Origin: Leeuwenhoekiella sp044542075
GTDB taxonomy: Bacteria > Bacteroidota > Bacteroidia > Flavobacteriales > Flavobacteriaceae
Length of the DNA stretch: 64,000 nucleotides
NCBI RefSeq assembly: GCF_044542075.1
Contig: NZ_JBITTU010000004.1
Span: forward strand, 1 to 64,000
Direction: 5' to 3'
The position numbers and the translations under genes were made by a program. This document shows positions 1 to 9,094 of the stretch, in pieces. The notes under the pieces are model-generated. The model worked only from the letters and a program-made list of their open reading frames with translations. It was not told the origin of the DNA and searched no databases. Numbering within the stretch: position 1 is the first letter of the stretch; each line of letters opens with the position of its first letter.

Positions 1-40
1 TTTGCTATGGGGCTGTCTTCAATCTACGTGAATAGGTGGA

Positions 41-319
41 TTACGGATTACCTGGAATTACGTAAGGTGTCGCGCTTCCCGATGGTTTTCTGGTGTTTAA
101 CGAAATATCTGTAAAGACCTCAAAAACTCGTCCTTGAGGGTCATCTTGATAAATCACACTACACTCACTTCCCGAACTTTTACACGGATCAGTTGTTAAT
201 TGAGTAGGAGTACCATTCAGGTTAATCCATCCATTCGACTGGCTTGCGGTGTTCGCAAAAGCCAAACCTACTGCCAGCCCCAGTGTCATTACCGGGATCA
301 TTATTTTAGATTTTTTCAT
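41..319 (-). CDS. DUF6520-like small exported protein
   Basis: A 92-residue protein that starts with a typical signal peptide (MKK, then a hydrophobic stretch to about residue 22, with an alanine-rich end). The mature part is short and polar, with two cysteines (C46 and C53) flanking a Ser/Gly-rich segment. This shape, together with the adjacent MauE-like gene and AraC-type regulator, matches the DUF6520 family of small flavobacterial proteins, as I recall it. No function is known for the family and none is inferred here. The gene points leftward, and its stop lies 40 bases from the window edge. Confidence 0.65.
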   Translation of the reverse strand: MKKSKIMIPVMTLGLAVGLAFANTASQSNGWINLNGTPTQLTTDPCKSSGSECSVIYQDDPQGRVFEVFTDISLNTRKPSGSATPYVIPGNP

Positions 320-354
320 AATAAAAAGTATTAAAAAGTTTTGCCTACTCTGTT

Positions 355-769
355 TTACAGGTTTTCGGCTGCTCCTGCATCATCGTGCGCACGACTAATT
401 TTATAAGGCGTTATTTTTGTAAAACGGGAATACTGATAGCTGCCATAAATAGCCAGAGCCGTAAAAACCAGGTTGAAGAGCAAATGCTGACTCCAGGTTA
501 AATCATTAATGATTCCGCCACAGGAGCAGGGTAGTTCTGGAATGAATAGCATCATCCCGGCTATATATACTGTAAATACGCTCATCAATACTGCAGAACC
601 CAATAACCCAAGCCGGCGTGTTTTGGATACCAGCAGCAGGGCTGCCAGGCTGTATTTTAAACTGCTCAAACTCCAAAAGTTTAGTCGTAGCCGCATATAA
701 CCAGAGGCAGCTCAAGAAAATTGCACTGATTTGGAGCTGGTAATCAGGTTTTATACGTCGTGAACTCAT
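355..769 (-). pseudogene. MauE/DoxX-like membrane protein, frameshifted with internal deletion
   Basis: Two overlapping reading frames each carry part of one MauE-like four-helix membrane protein. The first frame starts at 769 (MSSRRIKPDY) and holds the first helix and the conserved LYAATTKLLEFEQFK segment. The second frame, down to 355, holds the later helices, the TRRLGLLGSA segment and the conserved PCSCGG motif. In normal relatives, roughly 20-25 residues (the rest of the loop and the second helix start) separate these blocks. Here they overlap in different frames, so a deletion that is not a multiple of three probably destroyed the gene. MauE-type proteins are linked to disulfide or quinone redox in the membrane. 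A sequencing error could also produce the shift, but would not explain the missing residues. Confidence 0.6.
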
Positions 770-851
770 AACTAGACTTTTGCTAGTTAAAGTACGTCTA
801 GATCTTAAAAGATGAGTACTGTATGTGGGAGTATAAATACGGTATAGGCGA

Positions 852-1775
852 TTAATTTTGGTTTTTTTTAAAGAAACTGGGTGGTACACCAAATTCTTTT
901 TTAAACGCTTCTCCAAAATGCGGATAGGATTTAAATCCGGTTTTTAGCGCAATACCCGAAAGCTGATCGCCGGTGGTAGCTATCAGCTGTTTTGCCAGGT
1001 GTAAACGTTGTTTTATATGATATCTGAACACGGTGGTCTGGTAAAGCTCTTTAAAGCCTTTTTTAAGTTTAAATTCGTTTATACCAAAGCGTAATCCCAG
1101 CGTTTTTAAGGAACTTATGGGCGCATGTGTATGTTCTCTTAAATAGGCTTCCACTTTTTGTATGGTTTGAATATCGGCGGTATTTTTTAGCACTTCCAGT
1201 TTGCGAACCGGGTAGTCTTTGGGTAGGATTAGTTCTTTTTTTATTACAGGATTTAGGCTTTGAATTCGGGATGCGACCAGTAGAAAGTTACCGGTTACCG
1301 TATCGTATTGCAGTCTGAATAAGGTACAGTCTAACGGCATAAGCAGTCCCGTTTCTGTAATGATTTGCAGTTTACAGGAGCAACTGGGTTTATCTGTTTT
1401 TCTAAGTGTTTGTAACTGCCTGCTAAAAGTTTGCTGGGAATCGAGGGTGAGCAGCTTTGTGAAATTTTGATTTCGCACAACGTCTGTAGGGTACTGGTCA
1501 AAATTAGTGCTTAGAATTTCGGAGTTGGGACTGATTAAAAACAGGTAGTGGTTTACCGTTAATAGCTTCGTAACAGGCACATTGAATACAAACGGATTGT
1601 AAGAAGCCTGAAGTTCTTGAGCTAACATATTAAGCAGTACTGCAATGGCTTCGGTATCATTGTTTTGATCTGAGCGCGGAATCCGGTAATTGAAATTACC
1701 TTTAGCCATCTCCAAGATTATGTTTTTGATTTGAACTATTTGTGCTTCCCGGTTTTTCATCCTCCTTAATTTCAC
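852..1775 (-). CDS. AraC-family transcriptional regulator with HAMP/PAS-like N-terminus
   Basis: A 307-residue protein. The last 100 residues form an AraC double helix-turn-helix: a first helix pair near 'SLKTLGLRFGINEFKLKKGFKELY' region (about 220-245) and the signature near the C-terminus with SGIALKTGFKSYPHFGEAFKK and a terminal GVPPSFF (about 272-303). The first 60 residues resemble a HAMP-like coiled segment without a transmembrane helix, followed by a PAS-like region at about 70-175. A start at 1760 (MKNREAQ) is as likely as the one given. It is probably a DNA-binding regulator of the neighbouring small exported and membrane protein genes; its signal is unknown. Confidence 0.8.
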   Translation of the reverse strand: MKLRRMKNREAQIVQIKNIILEMAKGNFNYRIPRSDQNNDTEAIAVLLNMLAQELQASYNPFVFNVPVTKLLTVNHYLFLISPNSEILSTNFDQYPTDVVRNQNFTKLLTLDSQQTFSRQLQTLRKTDKPSCSCKLQIITETGLLMPLDCTLFRLQYDTVTGNFLLVASRIQSLNPVIKKELILPKDYPVRKLEVLKNTADIQTIQKVEAYLREHTHAPISSLKTLGLRFGINEFKLKKGFKELYQTTVFRYHIKQRLHLAKQLIATTGDQLSGIALKTGFKSYPHFGEAFKKEFGVPPSFFKKNQN

Positions 1776-1790
1776 AGGGTTTGACTTCGT

Positions 1791-2162
1791 TTAGCGGTGT
1801 TTATTTAAAAACATAAGTGCCGGTTTTTTCTTAAAAAAAAGTTGGGTGGGAGTATGAGGATTGGTGCGTTGCAAATAAAAATTGAGCATACTCTCAGAAA
1901 CCGGGCCTGAAATTCTAAACGCCACGGCACGTGTTAGTGCGGCTCCTTCACGAGCCAGGTAGTCGCGTGCTTCTTTATCGGTATCCAGAATGTTTCTGAC
2001 ATCGCAATATACAAGGTACGCCCTGTCTCCCTGCAGGCATAGGCGATCGTAAACCACCTTTTGTGCAGCTTGCAGGGTTAACACCTGTTGTTTGTAGTTG
2101 ATACACAAGATTTCCGAATCTAATCGATATTCGGCATATGCGTTTTCGTATAGGTCCTGCAT
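1791..2162 (-). CDS. Small STAS/SEC14-like hypothetical protein (DUF7793-like)
   Basis: A 123-residue soluble protein with no signal peptide. It has an N-terminal acidic segment, an ILCINYKQQVLTL strand pair, and a central YLVYCDVRNILDTDKEARDYL segment that is typical of small STAS-like proteins found beside AraC-type regulators in flavobacteria. The gene lies 15 bases upstream of the AraC gene on the same strand, so the two are probably co-transcribed. Such proteins may be partner or anti-anti-sigma-like modules, but I infer this only from fold resemblance. Confidence 0.55.
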   Translation of the reverse strand: MQDLYENAYAEYRLDSEILCINYKQQVLTLQAAQKVVYDRLCLQGDRAYLVYCDVRNILDTDKEARDYLAREGAALTRAVAFRISGPVSESMLNFYLQRTNPHTPTQLFFKKKPALMFLNKHR

Positions 2163-2539
2163 GACGTATTGTTTATTAAATGTATTAAAATTAGTAAAAT
2201 GAATTATAAGTGTCTGTATTTCAAACTTATGAATGGTTTTATTTTGAGGATTTATCGGATGTAATAAGGTTTGCAGGATTAAAATTTACGTGTAAGGGAA
2301 TATTTGGGGTTGTAACCTGCTTGCACGATATGGGTGTTGAAGGAATTTATTAGATTCAAAAAAATAAATCTTTAATCTGTTGCTTATGTCTCTATTCAAA
2401 ACCTAACTATTGAACGATCAACCGGTATACCGCTGCGTACCGTTTGTTGTTTTAATTAGTTGTGATTATCCCTATACATCTTAAACACTAAAATCTATAT
2501 CAGCCTCTCGATGTACTAACCTGTTTAACTGATGCTCCC
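2163..2539. other. Divergent intergenic region, no gene seen
   Basis: An AT-rich gap of 377 bases between the leftward small STAS-like gene and the rightward RteC gene, so it should hold two promoters. On the minus strand, TAAGTTTG at 2229-2222 fits the Bacteroidota -7 consensus TAnnTTTG and lies about 60 bases before the start of the leftward gene; I could not find a convincing -33 TTG. I see no conserved RNA or repeat. Confidence 0.4.
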
Positions 2540-3370
2540 ATGTATACAACTATCCTAGAAAACTTTTACGATGACCTAACCCATCAGGTTTTACCCCTTG
2601 ATGACCCTTTAAAAAAAGCCGCACTCGGAATTAAAACTTCGCATACTGCTTTGACCCGACTCAACGAGTTGGTTACACAGCAGGACTTTGAAGATGTTTC
2701 TGAAGAGATTCATTTTTTTAAGCATCTCAAACCCTGCCCAATGCGTTATTTGATTTATTATTCAGAAATGCGTCTGTGTGAATTGCGAAAGCCTAAAGCC
2801 GGTGTATGTTTTCAAATGCAATTTTATAAAAAGGAGTTGCGTAAAATTAATAAATTCTTCAAATGCCAAATGGATTTTGTGCGGTATATGGAGCAAGAGC
2901 TTACGCATCTGGATCACCAGTATTTTACTCGAAACGCAGGTATTCGTATTCCGTTTACTCCCCTAATTCATTATTTTGAATATCCGGAGTTTAGTAGTTC
3001 GCATGACCTGCTTTGGGCTAAGATTCAGGCTATGTACATGCTTATAACGTATCTACAAGAAGCACTTACCGCTTTGAAATCCAGAGTTGAAGCCCCTATT
3101 TTAGCTCAAAAGCATCTGGTGCTACTTTGGTCTGGTTCTAAAACTGCACTGGTAGAGCTTATTTATGCACTGTATGCATCACAACATTTAAATCATGGAG
3201 GTTCTGATCTCAGTACGTTGGTGAGTTGCTTTGAAAATTTTTTCCATATTAAATTGGATGGGATTTATAAGACCTATGGAGAAATTAAATCCCGGAAGGG
3301 GAGCAGGACCAAATTTCTGGAAGAACTTATTCTGGGACTGGAGTATAAAATGCGGTGTGATGACGCGTGA
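2540..3370 (+). CDS. RteC-domain protein
   Basis: A 276-residue cytoplasmic protein with the RteC layout: an alpha-helical N-terminal half with FFKHLKPCPMRYLIYYSEM (about 62-80) and FYKKELRKINKFFK, then a C-terminal helical region rich in aromatic residues that in RteC contains winged-helix-like DNA-binding folds. In Bacteroides conjugative transposons RteC activates excision genes. Here there are no integrase, mobilization or tet genes nearby, so this is an orphan relative of the kind common on flavobacterial chromosomes. It is probably a DNA-binding regulator with unknown targets. Confidence 0.75.
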   Translation: MYTTILENFYDDLTHQVLPLDDPLKKAALGIKTSHTALTRLNELVTQQDFEDVSEEIHFFKHLKPCPMRYLIYYSEMRLCELRKPKAGVCFQMQFYKKELRKINKFFKCQMDFVRYMEQELTHLDHQYFTRNAGIRIPFTPLIHYFEYPEFSSSHDLLWAKIQAMYMLITYLQEALTALKSRVEAPILAQKHLVLLWSGSKTALVELIYALYASQHLNHGGSDLSTLVSCFENFFHIKLDGIYKTYGEIKSRKGSRTKFLEELILGLEYKMRCDDA

Positions 3371-3458
3371 TGTGGAAACTTTACAGTCAATCGCAGACTT
3401 CTTAATTTTCAGATTCACCAGGTGCTGTATGAACCATTTAAACTATTCGTTACTCAAA

Positions 3459-4625
3459 TCAAAGCAAAGGAATCTCAATCCTTATTTGCGTTCCCTGATG
3501 TTTTGTACTTTCAATATGCATGGTACCATCTAAATTTGCAATGAGTTCTTTTACAAATAAGAGTCCCATCCCATAGCCCAATTCCCCTGAAGTTCCTACT
3601 TTATGAATAGACTGGGTGTTTAGAATCGCATCAATTTGATTTTGATTCATTCCCACACCCCAATCTTTAACTTCAATTTTTAAAATGTCGAGCTTTAATT
3701 GTTCTTCTATCGCTAAATGAACCTGTACCTGTTCTTTAGATCTGGTAAACTTTATGGCATTGGATATGAGATTGCCAATGAGTGGCAGCAAATTGCGTCT
3801 TGGGAATGTTAAATCGTGCTCTTTAAAGTCTATCGAAAGCTCAATATTCTTAGATCTAGCCTGTGGGCTGTAGAGATCACTTAACTTTGAAGCTAAGGAA
3901 GCTACGGTAAACTGGGCTTCCGTTTTGCTTTCAGCAGCTGTAAAATGATCTTTTAAAATGTCATTGGTTAATTGCAGAATGCCTGATGAAGCAGCCGAAA
4001 TTAATTTTACAATATCCTGTAATTCTTCCTTTGTTTGACTTTCAAAATCATTGAGTTCTATAAGTTGGGAGATCCCGCTTAAAGGGCTTCGTACATCGTG
4101 TGCCAGGCGTAATTTTAGCAGTTTCTCCTCATGAGCCTGCTGAATGGCCTTTTGCGTTTCAAACTTTAATTGTATATGCTTTACAATTTGTTTTGCGATT
4201 ATGTGTAGCTGTTCTATTTGAGCGTCTGACAACTCTTCAATTTTCTTACCGCCTACACAGAGCGTACCTATTGCAATGTCATCTCCTAACCGTAACGGAA
4301 TACCATAATAAAATTTATAGCCTTCATTCTTTACATAATCAGAATTTTTAAAACGCGGATCTAAGTCAACCCGGGATTTAAAATGATGCGCTTCTTCTAT
4401 TGTAAAATTACAAATAGATTCTTCGCGACTTTTTTGTGAGAATTCATCCAGCGTTCCGGCGACCGTCCACTGCGTATAATTATCAATAAAATTTACTTCA
4501 GAAAGTTCGGTCCCTGCTATTTTAGCAGCTAGTACACTTAAAGGGCCAAACTCACTGCGAAGCGACTCATAATCCAGATCGAGATCTGCTAATTTTTGTA
4601 CTCTTAGAAAGTCTTTATTAATCAA
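3459..4625 (-). CDS. Cytosolic GAF-domain sensor histidine kinase
   Basis: A 388-residue protein with no membrane segment. A GAF domain spans about residues 20-150 (FYYGIPLRLGDDIAIGTLCV near 106-124), followed by a short helix and a HisKA domain with the phospho-accepting His at 176 (LRLAHDVRSPLSG). The HATPase domain has an N box at about 283-293 (IGNLISNAIKF), a G1 box (DWGVGMN) and a G2 box (GYGMGLLFVKEL). No response regulator lies next to it, so it is an orphan kinase that senses an unknown intracellular ligand. It is convergent with RteC and sits just upstream of the end of the PUL, but nothing shows that it controls the PUL. Confidence 0.85.
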   Translation of the reverse strand: MINKDFLRVQKLADLDLDYESLRSEFGPLSVLAAKIAGTELSEVNFIDNYTQWTVAGTLDEFSQKSREESICNFTIEEAHHFKSRVDLDPRFKNSDYVKNEGYKFYYGIPLRLGDDIAIGTLCVGGKKIEELSDAQIEQLHIIAKQIVKHIQLKFETQKAIQQAHEEKLLKLRLAHDVRSPLSGISQLIELNDFESQTKEELQDIVKLISAASSGILQLTNDILKDHFTAAESKTEAQFTVASLASKLSDLYSPQARSKNIELSIDFKEHDLTFPRRNLLPLIGNLISNAIKFTRSKEQVQVHLAIEEQLKLDILKIEVKDWGVGMNQNQIDAILNTQSIHKVGTSGELGYGMGLLFVKELIANLDGTMHIESTKHQGTQIRIEIPLL

Positions 4626-4708
4626 TTGTAGGGTTTAGAGGCCCTAAAAATAAGATATATTTGAAGCTAAACTTCACATTTTCTTATCATTAAAAATTGT
4701 TTAACATT

Positions 4709-7105
4709 TTAAAGCTCAATTTTAATGGTTTTTGATTTTTGAACATCAGCAAGGGTGAATTCTAGAATACCGTTCTCATACGTATACCTTGGAATCTCAT
4801 TGTTTATCTTAATGGATTTGAGTTTTCCCACAAAATGAACGCGTAAGTTATACGTGCGCTTAGCTAGTTTAAAGTTTTTAAAATTGGGATTCATGGTAAT
4901 AGCTAAGAAATTTTCAGTATGCTCAGTTGTAATTTGAGTAAGTGCATACTTCCCTTTTTTATAGTCTAAGCTTTTACCATCATCATCATACAATTGAAAT
5001 TCAGCATTTTTACCAGCATAAATATCTAGTGTAATGAGCTCTGGAGTTTTAGACCCAATAGTTTCTACCCCATCTTGTGTAGGTAGTATAGCGCCCTCTT
5101 TGATAAACATAGGCATCTCGTCTAAGGGGCATAAGACATTTATAAAACGCTTTCCGGTATATTTTTCCTGTGTCCAGTAATTAATCCAATTTCCTTCAGG
5201 AAGGTAAACCGTGCGGGTTTTAGCTCCTTTTGTAGTAACGGGGCAAATCATCATAGCATCTCCTAATAGATATTGATCTGTAATGGCATATACATTGGGA
5301 TCTTCCTGATAATCGAGTACTAATGCGCGCATGATTGGGCTTCCATCTTTATGGTTTTTATACATAGTACTGTATAAATAGGGGGTGAGGCTATAGCGTA
5401 GGTCGTCGTATTTCTTAAAGCTTACCAGAGCTTCTTCGCCATAATTCCAGGGTTCTTTATAGTTGGGATGCTCCATACCAAACAAATGTGCAATAGGACT
5501 CATCAAACCAAACTGCGTCCACCTGATGTATAACTCGGGGTCTGCAACGTGTTCAAATCCACCCATACAATGCGCCCAGTTGCTCACACCCGATAAGCCC
5601 ATATTTAGACCCGCCTTAATTACGGATTCAAAATACTGCCACTCACTAGGCCAGTCACCGGCAAAAATAAAGGGGTAGCGTTGTATGCCGGCGTATCCTT
5701 CGCGGGTGTGATTCATACCGCGTTGCCCGTTGTATTCCTGAAATTTTTCATAAGGAGCTTTAGCGTATGCCAAAGGAAAAATATTATGAAGTCTTTTTAT
5801 TTCCGGGCCCTGTGGTCCGGTTTTATCACTTTCATTAGCTTTACGTCCAAAGGCGCTTCCTTCGTCCGTTTTAAAGAACATCGCACCCGAATCTGCGAGG
5901 CGTTTCGCTCCATTGTCCCACCACCAATCTACCGCTTCTTTTTTAAAGAAGTTTACAAATTCACCGGTATTATTGGGTTCGGGATATACAAAACCTGCCT
6001 CACGAGCCTGATCGAGTAAATTGAGTGTGTTACCATTATCAAAACGCGGTCTTACGTGAACACCCACCATACTTAAGTCCTGCGCATACAGGCTATCAAA
6101 CATCGCTTCGGGATTTTCAAAGGTTTCCCTCCATTCAAATGTTGTAGCACCGCTGCCTCCATTTTTACCGAAAATACGCCAGGTAGAATCCAGGTGTAAA
6201 ATATCTATTGGAATATTGAGAGCTCTAAATTTTTTTACCAGCGCTACAGGATATTGGTCTGAAGTTAACTCTTCATACCCCCAGGTTCCGCCGCTGTATG
6301 TCCCTACGTGCAAGCCTAAGGCGGCTTTAGGAAGTAACGGAGATTTACCAGTAATGTCTGTATAGTGATCTAAAATCGCCGGAAAATCGGGTCCGTACAT
6401 AAAATAATAGTCGAGTTCGCCACCCTTAGCTTCAAACGTGTAGACATCGTTAGCGGTGTGTCCCATATCCCAGCGTGTTTCAAATGAAGTATGAAAAAAT
6501 ATCCCATATCCGCGGGTGCTCATAAAAAATGGCACCGGACTGTAATTGGCCTCCAATACATTGTAAGCACCTACAATATGTGGTAAACCCTCACCGCGAC
6601 CCACCGTAAGATTGGTAATTTTACCTCTTCGATCTAAGAAATCCATACGTTCTCCAAAACCAAAGAAATGTTCATCAGGAAATAATTCTTTCTGAGCACC
6701 TACCTCTTTATTCGTTGTATAGTTTCCGGAATTGACATCTCTAGAAAGTATGTTTCCAAATTTATCTTTAATCGTTACCTGAACCGGATTTTTAGTCACT
6801 TCTACAAGGAGCTGCGCTGTTTTTAACTGAATTAAATCTGCAGTTTCTTTAAGATCCCATTTGGTTTCTGCCCAGTCATACTGCGTAACCATATAGGGTT
6901 CGTCAGGCTCAAAATTGCCATCCCAGGAGGTTCTAAATCGTATAACATCTGCATTACAGACCTCCATACGCAGATGACCTTCAGTTGTTTTAATCTGAAT
7001 GTGTTTTTTATCCTGGCTCGTTATTGATTGAAAAGAGCCTAAAGTGGTTTGGGCAGCAAGCGATGCTGTAAGTAAAAGACTAAACAGAACTATAGATAAG
7101 CGCAT
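4709..7105 (-). CDS. GH31 alpha-glycosidase (alpha-xylosidase/alpha-glucosidase type)
   Basis: A retaining alpha-glycosidase of family GH31. The reading frame is open from 7141, but the methionine at 7105 begins a clean signal peptide (MRLSIVLFSLLLTASLAAQ), so I chose that start (798 residues). Numbered from 7105, the catalytic nucleophile is Asp414 in FFKTDEGSAFG and the acid/base Asp484 in FAGDWPSEW. An N-terminal beta-sandwich (GH31 N domain, with FGFGERMD) precedes the barrel, and beta-sheet domains follow it. It is the third gene of the SusC-SusD-GH31 block, 87 bases after SusD. The specificity could be alpha-xylose, alpha-glucose or alpha-galactose; sequence alone does not decide. It probably acts in the periplasm on imported side-chain oligomers. 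Confidence 0.9.
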   Translation of the reverse strand: MRLSIVLFSLLLTASLAAQTTLGSFQSITSQDKKHIQIKTTEGHLRMEVCNADVIRFRTSWDGNFEPDEPYMVTQYDWAETKWDLKETADLIQLKTAQLLVEVTKNPVQVTIKDKFGNILSRDVNSGNYTTNKEVGAQKELFPDEHFFGFGERMDFLDRRGKITNLTVGRGEGLPHIVGAYNVLEANYSPVPFFMSTRGYGIFFHTSFETRWDMGHTANDVYTFEAKGGELDYYFMYGPDFPAILDHYTDITGKSPLLPKAALGLHVGTYSGGTWGYEELTSDQYPVALVKKFRALNIPIDILHLDSTWRIFGKNGGSGATTFEWRETFENPEAMFDSLYAQDLSMVGVHVRPRFDNGNTLNLLDQAREAGFVYPEPNNTGEFVNFFKKEAVDWWWDNGAKRLADSGAMFFKTDEGSAFGRKANESDKTGPQGPEIKRLHNIFPLAYAKAPYEKFQEYNGQRGMNHTREGYAGIQRYPFIFAGDWPSEWQYFESVIKAGLNMGLSGVSNWAHCMGGFEHVADPELYIRWTQFGLMSPIAHLFGMEHPNYKEPWNYGEEALVSFKKYDDLRYSLTPYLYSTMYKNHKDGSPIMRALVLDYQEDPNVYAITDQYLLGDAMMICPVTTKGAKTRTVYLPEGNWINYWTQEKYTGKRFINVLCPLDEMPMFIKEGAILPTQDGVETIGSKTPELITLDIYAGKNAEFQLYDDDGKSLDYKKGKYALTQITTEHTENFLAITMNPNFKNFKLAKRTYNLRVHFVGKLKSIKINNEIPRYTYENGILEFTLADVQKSKTIKIEL

Positions 7106-7192
7106 AGGAGTTGAGTTAAAATTATAAACAGGAATAGTCAAACACGGAGTATTGTGTTTGACTATTCTCTAAGTTAACCAGAATAATCACTA

Positions 7193-9082
7193 TTAGAATC
7201 CTGGGTTTTGCATGGCTTGTTTTTCACTTGGTGAAAGCGGAGCCCCATCAATGATTAAGGCATCTAAATAGGATTGTGGTACCGGACGCAGTAAGAATTT
7301 TTCACTCACATTTGCTGCAGCTTCCGGATTAAATGCCTTTGCTCTGCTAACTAAACGTTCGGTTCTCGAAAGATCTACCCATCTGTAAAATTCTCCCATT
7401 AATTCGCGAGCTCGTTCGTTAAGCACAAATTCGACAAACATGTCTGCTTTAGAACCTACTCCGGGAGGATATAACTGCGCATTAGCTTCTGGTGTACCGG
7501 GTGTAAAAAAGGCTTCGGAAGCCAACATAGCGTCTGCTGTGCTGGTTGTGTTGCCAAAGTTTACTTCAGGTTCTGTAATATAATAAACAAGGCCGCGATC
7601 TTCCCCTTCTTTATAAGCAGCACGCTCTCTTAAGGTGTTTATATATCCCAGAGCTGTAGTATATTGTCCCATTCTGCCATAGGCCTCTGCAGCAATCAGG
7701 TAGGTTTCTCCCAAACGCGCAAGAATACCGTCACGGGTTCCTTTAGAATCATTAAAGTTAGTCCTAAACGGGTCGCGGTACTTTGAAAGGGAAGGATAGG
7801 TACTTATATTGAAATCAGTTACCTGATTTCCGTTATCATCAACCGCATATCTTGCGATAACTAAAGGCGCTAATGAAGATTTATAGGTAGATGTAAACCT
7901 CGTGTCATTTTGCTCATTAATCACATAGATAGCAGCCGTATCACCCACTGTAAATTTAGGCTCTCCTATTAAATCTGGAGTAGGAGCATTCTCTGCAGTC
8001 CAGCTAGGAACAGAATTTGTATTTTGGGCTATGTATGAAGTTTGAAAACTTTTGTAAAAACGAGAGTCGTTTACACGGTCAAAGTTATCTAAACCATAAT
8101 CTGTAGGCTTTAAACGTTGAAACTCACGCCCGTCTGCGAGATTACGTGTCATTCCCGGAAAAAAGCGGTAAACCGAAAGAAAGTATAAATGCGTTTGGTT
8201 TCCGTAACGGCCTAACAGGGCCTGCGTATTGTCAAACTGAGAAGCCAGTAGAATTTCTGAAAGTTGCTCATTGGGTCCATTAACAGCCGTATAATTAAAA
8301 ATATCATTGTAGTTAGGAGCTAAAGAACGCTCAGCGATTACCTCGTCTGCAAGAGTTGCAGCCATTTGTAAATCATTAGGCTGTGTGATTTCTGCATTCA
8401 ATTCGCTGGCTCTGGTAAGATAGGCCTTTGCTAAAAAGTGACGTGCCGCCGCTTTTGTAAGTCTACCCTCCTGCGCTTCTGCCACTGGTAAAAATGCCAC
8501 CGCCTGAGTTAAGTCTGCAATTAAAAGATTAAATACCTCTTCTTTAGAATCTCTGGGAAAATCTGCACGATCTGAAGTAATAGGTTCTGTAGAAATAGGC
8601 ACATCTCCAAATTGGGTAACTAAATTGAGGTAATTAAAGCCTCTTAAAAAGTACAATTCTCCAAGGCGTGTATCGCGCAAATCTGGAGCATCTGCAAGCA
8701 CATCTGGAATTTTTGAAATACCAATATTTGCAAGGTTAATCTGTGCATACATATTGTCCCAGTAAGGAGCTAAATTATCTCTATCTGTAGCATCTAATTC
8801 ACTGCCGTATTGATTCCATTTTATAAAGTTAGTACCACCACCGTTTGTAAAGGTGTCTGTACCATAATTGGTTAGCGTATATGACCATTCATAATTATGG
8901 TGAAAACGCAAGCCCTCGTAGGCTCCGTTAACCAGCTCTTCGATACCTTCTGAAGAATTATAGCGGTCTTGTGTTAATACCGCAACAAGTTCTTCTTCGA
9001 TAAAATCATCACTGCAGGAGCTGTATCCTAATGGCAACATTGCCAAAGCGTAAATTGTAAATTTTTTATATATATTTTTCAT
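7193..9082 (-). CDS. SusD-family surface glycan-binding lipoprotein
   Basis: A 629-residue lipoprotein. The signal peptide ends at the lipobox Cys23 (LGYSSCSDDF), followed by an acidic SDD stretch that in this phylum favours export to the cell surface. The N-terminal SusD-like domain contains LRGFNYLNLVTQFGDVPIST (about 144-163), and the helical RagB/SusD region holds ETYLIAAEAYGRMGQYTTALGYINTLRERA (about 465-495) and the C-terminal NERARELMGEFYRWVDL. It lies 12 bases after SusC and pairs with it as the lid of the outer-membrane importer, binding the glycan before uptake. Confidence 0.95.
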   Translation of the reverse strand: MKNIYKKFTIYALAMLPLGYSSCSDDFIEEELVAVLTQDRYNSSEGIEELVNGAYEGLRFHHNYEWSYTLTNYGTDTFTNGGGTNFIKWNQYGSELDATDRDNLAPYWDNMYAQINLANIGISKIPDVLADAPDLRDTRLGELYFLRGFNYLNLVTQFGDVPISTEPITSDRADFPRDSKEEVFNLLIADLTQAVAFLPVAEAQEGRLTKAAARHFLAKAYLTRASELNAEITQPNDLQMAATLADEVIAERSLAPNYNDIFNYTAVNGPNEQLSEILLASQFDNTQALLGRYGNQTHLYFLSVYRFFPGMTRNLADGREFQRLKPTDYGLDNFDRVNDSRFYKSFQTSYIAQNTNSVPSWTAENAPTPDLIGEPKFTVGDTAAIYVINEQNDTRFTSTYKSSLAPLVIARYAVDDNGNQVTDFNISTYPSLSKYRDPFRTNFNDSKGTRDGILARLGETYLIAAEAYGRMGQYTTALGYINTLRERAAYKEGEDRGLVYYITEPEVNFGNTTSTADAMLASEAFFTPGTPEANAQLYPPGVGSKADMFVEFVLNERARELMGEFYRWVDLSRTERLVSRAKAFNPEAAANVSEKFLLRPVPQSYLDALIIDGAPLSPSEKQAMQNPGF

Positions 9083-9094
9083 AATGCTCTTTTT

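Noticed and set aside
2540..3370. Evidence for a conjugative transposon
   Set aside because: RteC is alone; no integrase, mobilization, transfer or resistance gene is visible.
4629..4676. Short hairpins (TAGGG/CCCTA and TGAAG/CTTCA) between the histidine kinase and GH31 genes as a terminator
   Set aside because: Stems are only five bases and no T-tract follows on the minus strand.
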